Assembly: GCA_041309605.1 (NCBI GenBank)
Contig: JBFYZH010000115.1
Coordinates: 19,388-83,387 of the forward strand
Source of the DNA: JALOPX01 sp041309605
GTDB taxonomy: Bacteria; Krumholzibacteriota; Krumholzibacteriia; Krumholzibacteriales; Krumholzibacteriaceae
Length of the DNA: 64,000 nucleotides
Direction of reading: 5' to 3'
In this document: positions 61,721-64,000 of the stretch, piece by piece
How the letters are laid out: every line of letters begins with the position of its first letter
Position numbering within the stretch: position 1 is the first letter of the stretch
The notes under the pieces: model-generated
What the model saw: the letters and a program-made list of their open reading frames with translations, nothing else
What the model was told of the DNA's origin: nothing
Databases searched by the model: none
Position numbers and translations under genes: made by a program

Positions 61721-63511
61721 GTGGAAAAGCGGATTCAACATGAGATGGTATTCAACGGCATTCCCGCCGCGCCGGGGATCACCTTCGGGGAAGCGTTCGT
61801 CGTAAACATCGACGAGATGCCGGTCACTTCCGATGCGATCGATCCGCTCAAGGTGGACGAGGAAATCGAAAGGTTCAAAACCGCCCTGAGCCGGACAAAG
61901 GAAGAACTGTCGGAGCTGCACGGGGCCCTCGCCGCGGAGATGGGCGAAGAACACGCCAAGATCCTTGATTCGCATATCATGATATTGGGCGACGAACTGA
62001 TGAAGGAAGAGACGATCGAGATCATCAGAGACGAGAAGATCAACGCCGCCTGCGCTTTTTCCCGTATCATCGACAGGACGCTGAATGCGTTCGACCGGAT
62101 GGAAGACCAGTATCTGCGGGAAAGGTCCGAAGACATCCGGGACGTCAGGAAACGCGTTTTAAGGAATTTCTTCGGCCAGAAATCGGAGGGGCTCGCCAAT
62201 ATAAAGAGAAAAGCCATCGTCGTCGCGCATAACCTGACGCCCTCCGATACGGTCGGATTCAAGAAAAAATTTGTGCTGGGTTTTGTGTCCGATACCGGCG
62301 GCAGCACGTCGCACGCCGCGATCATCGCGCGTTCGATGGGAATCCCCGCGGTCGTGGGTCTCGAAGAGTTCAGCAGCCATGTGAAGCCCTATGACCGGCT
62401 CATAGTGGACGGCATTTCCGGGCAGGTGATACTACACCCCGAGCCGAAGACTGAAGAACTATACAGGGAGGCTCTGAACAGGTTCCGCGAAATGGAGAAG
62501 GAACTCCTGAAGATCAGGGATTATCCGGCCGTCACCCTGGACGGAAGGAAGATCGAACTGTCGGGCAATATCGAAACAGGGGACGAGGTCCAGGAGATTT
62601 TAAATCATGGAGCCAAGGGCATCGGTCTTTTCAGGACGGAATATTTCTTCATAACGCGGGGGACCCTGCCGGGGGAGGAGGAACAGTACCGCTACTATCT
62701 GAACGTGGTCAGGAAAATGGCCCCCGATCCGGTTCTTTTCATGACGCTCGATATTGGTGGCGACAAGATAGCCGCCTGGGTCGATGACAGCGTGGAGGCG
62801 AACCCCTTCATGGGCTGGAGGGGTATCAGGTTCACTCTTTCAAGGAAGGACATACTCAGGACACAGCTGAGGGCGATTTACCGCGCCGCCGCCCACGGGC
62901 GCGCCAGGATCATGTTCCCCATGGTTTCAATCGTGGACGAAGTCAGGCAGGCCATGGCGATTTGCGCGGAAGTCCGGGATGATCTGAAAAGGGAAAGATA
63001 CCAGTTCGGAGAAAAGGTCGAAATCGGCATAATGATAGAGACTCCGTCGGCGGTCGCGATGGCGGACGTGCTCGCCAGGGAAGTCGATTTCTTCAGCATA
63101 GGCTCGAACGACCTGGTGCAGTACGCGCTGGCGGTCGACAGGGGGAACACCAGGATATCGTATCTTTACAACCCTCTTCATCCCGCCATCCTGAGGCTTA
63201 TAAACGACACCGCAAAAGCGGCTCACAAGAACAACATCTGGGTGGGAATCTGCGGCGAGATGGTCGCGGACGCCAGGGTCAGGGGAACCCTTCTTCTGAT
63301 CGGCCTGGGCCTGGACGAATTCAGCGCGAGCGCCTATCTCATACCGGAGATAAAGAAGATAATCCGCTCCGTCACGTACGACGAGACGAAGGCGCTGGTC
63401 AAGAAAGCCCTGAAGAAGGCGACCGTCAGTGAAGTCACCGGGCTGCTCGATGATTTCATCGAGGATAAAAGACCTGAACTGATGGAGTTTATTCCAAGGG
63501 GTCCCGTATGA
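61721..63511 (+). CDS. ptsI: PTS enzyme I
   Basis: 596 residues from GTG. The phosphohistidine is in SDTGGSTSHAAIIARSMGIPAVVG (His near 198). The PEP-binding barrel shows GIGLFRTEYFF, MTLDIGGDKIAAW, VEIGIMIETPSAVAMAD, FFSIGSNDLVQYALAVDRGN and GICGEMVAD. It starts the phosphate relay from PEP to HPr. The next gene begins 57 bases later, past a GC-rich stem-prone stretch. Confidence 0.95.
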   Translation: MEKRIQHEMVFNGIPAAPGITFGEAFVVNIDEMPVTSDAIDPLKVDEEIERFKTALSRTKEELSELHGALAAEMGEEHAKILDSHIMILGDELMKEETIEIIRDEKINAACAFSRIIDRTLNAFDRMEDQYLRERSEDIRDVRKRVLRNFFGQKSEGLANIKRKAIVVAHNLTPSDTVGFKKKFVLGFVSDTGGSTSHAAIIARSMGIPAVVGLEEFSSHVKPYDRLIVDGISGQVILHPEPKTEELYREALNRFREMEKELLKIRDYPAVTLDGRKIELSGNIETGDEVQEILNHGAKGIGLFRTEYFFITRGTLPGEEEQYRYYLNVVRKMAPDPVLFMTLDIGGDKIAAWVDDSVEANPFMGWRGIRFTLSRKDILRTQLRAIYRAAAHGRARIMFPMVSIVDEVRQAMAICAEVRDDLKRERYQFGEKVEIGIMIETPSAVAMADVLAREVDFFSIGSNDLVQYALAVDRGNTRISYLYNPLHPAILRLINDTAKAAHKNNIWVGICGEMVADARVRGTLLLIGLGLDEFSASAYLIPEIKKIIRSVTYDETKALVKKALKKATVSEVTGLLDDFIEDKRPELMEFIPRGPV

Positions 63512-63568
63512 CCCCGGCCGGCCGGCCGTGCCGGCGGCCGGAGTGAAACCCGGCGGGGGGCGAGTCGG

Positions 63569-64000
63569 ATGAGTTCGGAAAATTCCGCGAGACATTACAG
63601 TGTCGATGTAAGCCGGATGATCGACAAGGTTCTTTCGCTGCCGGATCATATACGCGAAGCATGGTCGCTTTCGGAGGAGTTCGCCGCAAGTATGAAGAGC
63701 GCCCCGTCACGCCTGATCATCTGCGGGATGGGAGGATCGTCGATAGGCGGGCAACTCCTCAGGGATCTGCTCGGCCACGACGGAAGGATCAGCATACATA
63801 TCGAACGCGGGTATGCGCTGCCCGCCTTCGCGGGGAGGAATACGCCCGTAATATGCATCAGCTACAGCGGCAACACGGAAGAGACCATAAGCGCGTACAG
63901 GGAGGCCGTAAAAAGGAAGTGCCCGCTGTACGTGATCACCTCCGGGGGAGTCCTGTTGGAGGAGGCTTCGGCGAAAGGGGCGCCGATCATGAAGGCGCCG
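63569..64000 (+). CDS. Bifunctional phosphoglucose/phosphomannose isomerase (3' end outside window)
   Basis: The reading frame is open from the ATG at 63569 to the end (144 residues). It shows an SIS domain with IICGMGGSSIGGQLLRDLL and VICISYSGNTEETISAYREA, as in archaeal/bacterial bifunctional isomerases of the PGI/PMI family. The catalytic second half is beyond the window. It would convert the hexose-6-phosphate delivered by the PTS into fructose-6-phosphate, which suits mannose or glucose as substrate. Confidence 0.85.
   Translation, partial: MSSENSARHYSVDVSRMIDKVLSLPDHIREAWSLSEEFAASMKSAPSRLIICGMGGSSIGGQLLRDLLGHDGRISIHIERGYALPAFAGRNTPVICISYSGNTEETISAYREAVKRKCPLYVITSGGVLLEEASAKGAPIMKAP

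Noticed and set aside
63490..63560. Terminator after ptsI
   Set aside because: GC-rich imperfect stems (CCGGCCGG...CCGGCGG) without a T-run; cannot be separated from general GC richness.

Overview
The window is about 64 kb of GC-rich bacterial DNA packed with short-spaced, often overlapping genes. It carries no rRNA or tRNA gene that I can recognise. The organism is a diderm: it has Kdo/LPS genes (kdsB, kdsA, a KdsD/KpsF isomerase, lptC, lptB), lipoprotein signal peptides and a MurJ flippase. The many secreted repeat proteins (beta-propeller lipoproteins, a parallel beta-helix protein) and the use of TTG/GTG starts would fit an FCB-group candidate phylum of the Krumholzibacteriota/Eisenbacteria type. 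That placement is inference only.

Left part (1-24 kb): a truncated AAA+ ATPase; a large beta-propeller lipoprotein; a short run of envelope and housekeeping genes (GT4 glycosyltransferase, TauE/SafE-like protein, metallophosphoesterase). Then come minus-strand genes: two adjacent PEP/pyruvate-binding-domain proteins, the larger fused to a nucleotidyltransferase domain; glutamate dehydrogenase; an ECF sigma / anti-sigma / CnrX-like sensor / Cys-rich metal-binding operon; typA; and an alpha/beta hydrolase. Next are a stomatin-like SPFH protein, an esterase, a secreted glycosyltransferase-like protein, a DUF885 metalloprotein and a homocysteine-methyltransferase-family protein.

Middle part (24-44 kb): a DJ-1/PfpI domain fused to a seven-repeat propeller; a TetR regulator with a perfect palindromic operator; and directly behind it a compact cluster of an AdoMet-decarboxylase-like (SpeD/SpeH) protein, a FemAB/BioF2-type acyltransferase, an ATP-grasp ligase and a PLP-dependent ornithine/DAP-type decarboxylase, followed by a small zinc ribbon. 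This cluster is my best candidate for an undescribed biosynthetic system, probably making an amine or amino-acid conjugate. After it come a second ECF sigma/anti-sigma pair, murJ with a GT4 glycosyltransferase, a beta-helix protein, an aspartyl protease-PDZ protein, an M2-like metallopeptidase, a DMT transporter and a secreted protein with a palindromic promoter.

Right part (43.6-64 kb): core genes in one direction. They are rplU-rpmA, an MBL hydrolase, two-subunit class I fumarase, kdsB-pyrG-kdsA-kdsD, then lptC-lptB-rpoN-lipA-hpf-hprK and a complete mannose-family PTS (EIIA, EIIB, EIIC, EIID, HPr, EI) with a GH57 glucanotransferase inserted, ending in a phosphoglucose/phosphomannose isomerase cut by the window edge. 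The order kdsD-lptC-lptB-rpoN-hpf-(hprK)-PTS resembles the classic rpoN neighbourhood of Proteobacteria, but lacks lptA and kdsC and carries lipA. A sequence with sigma-54 promoter spacing lies upstream of lptC-lptB-rpoN, which would allow rpoN autoregulation.
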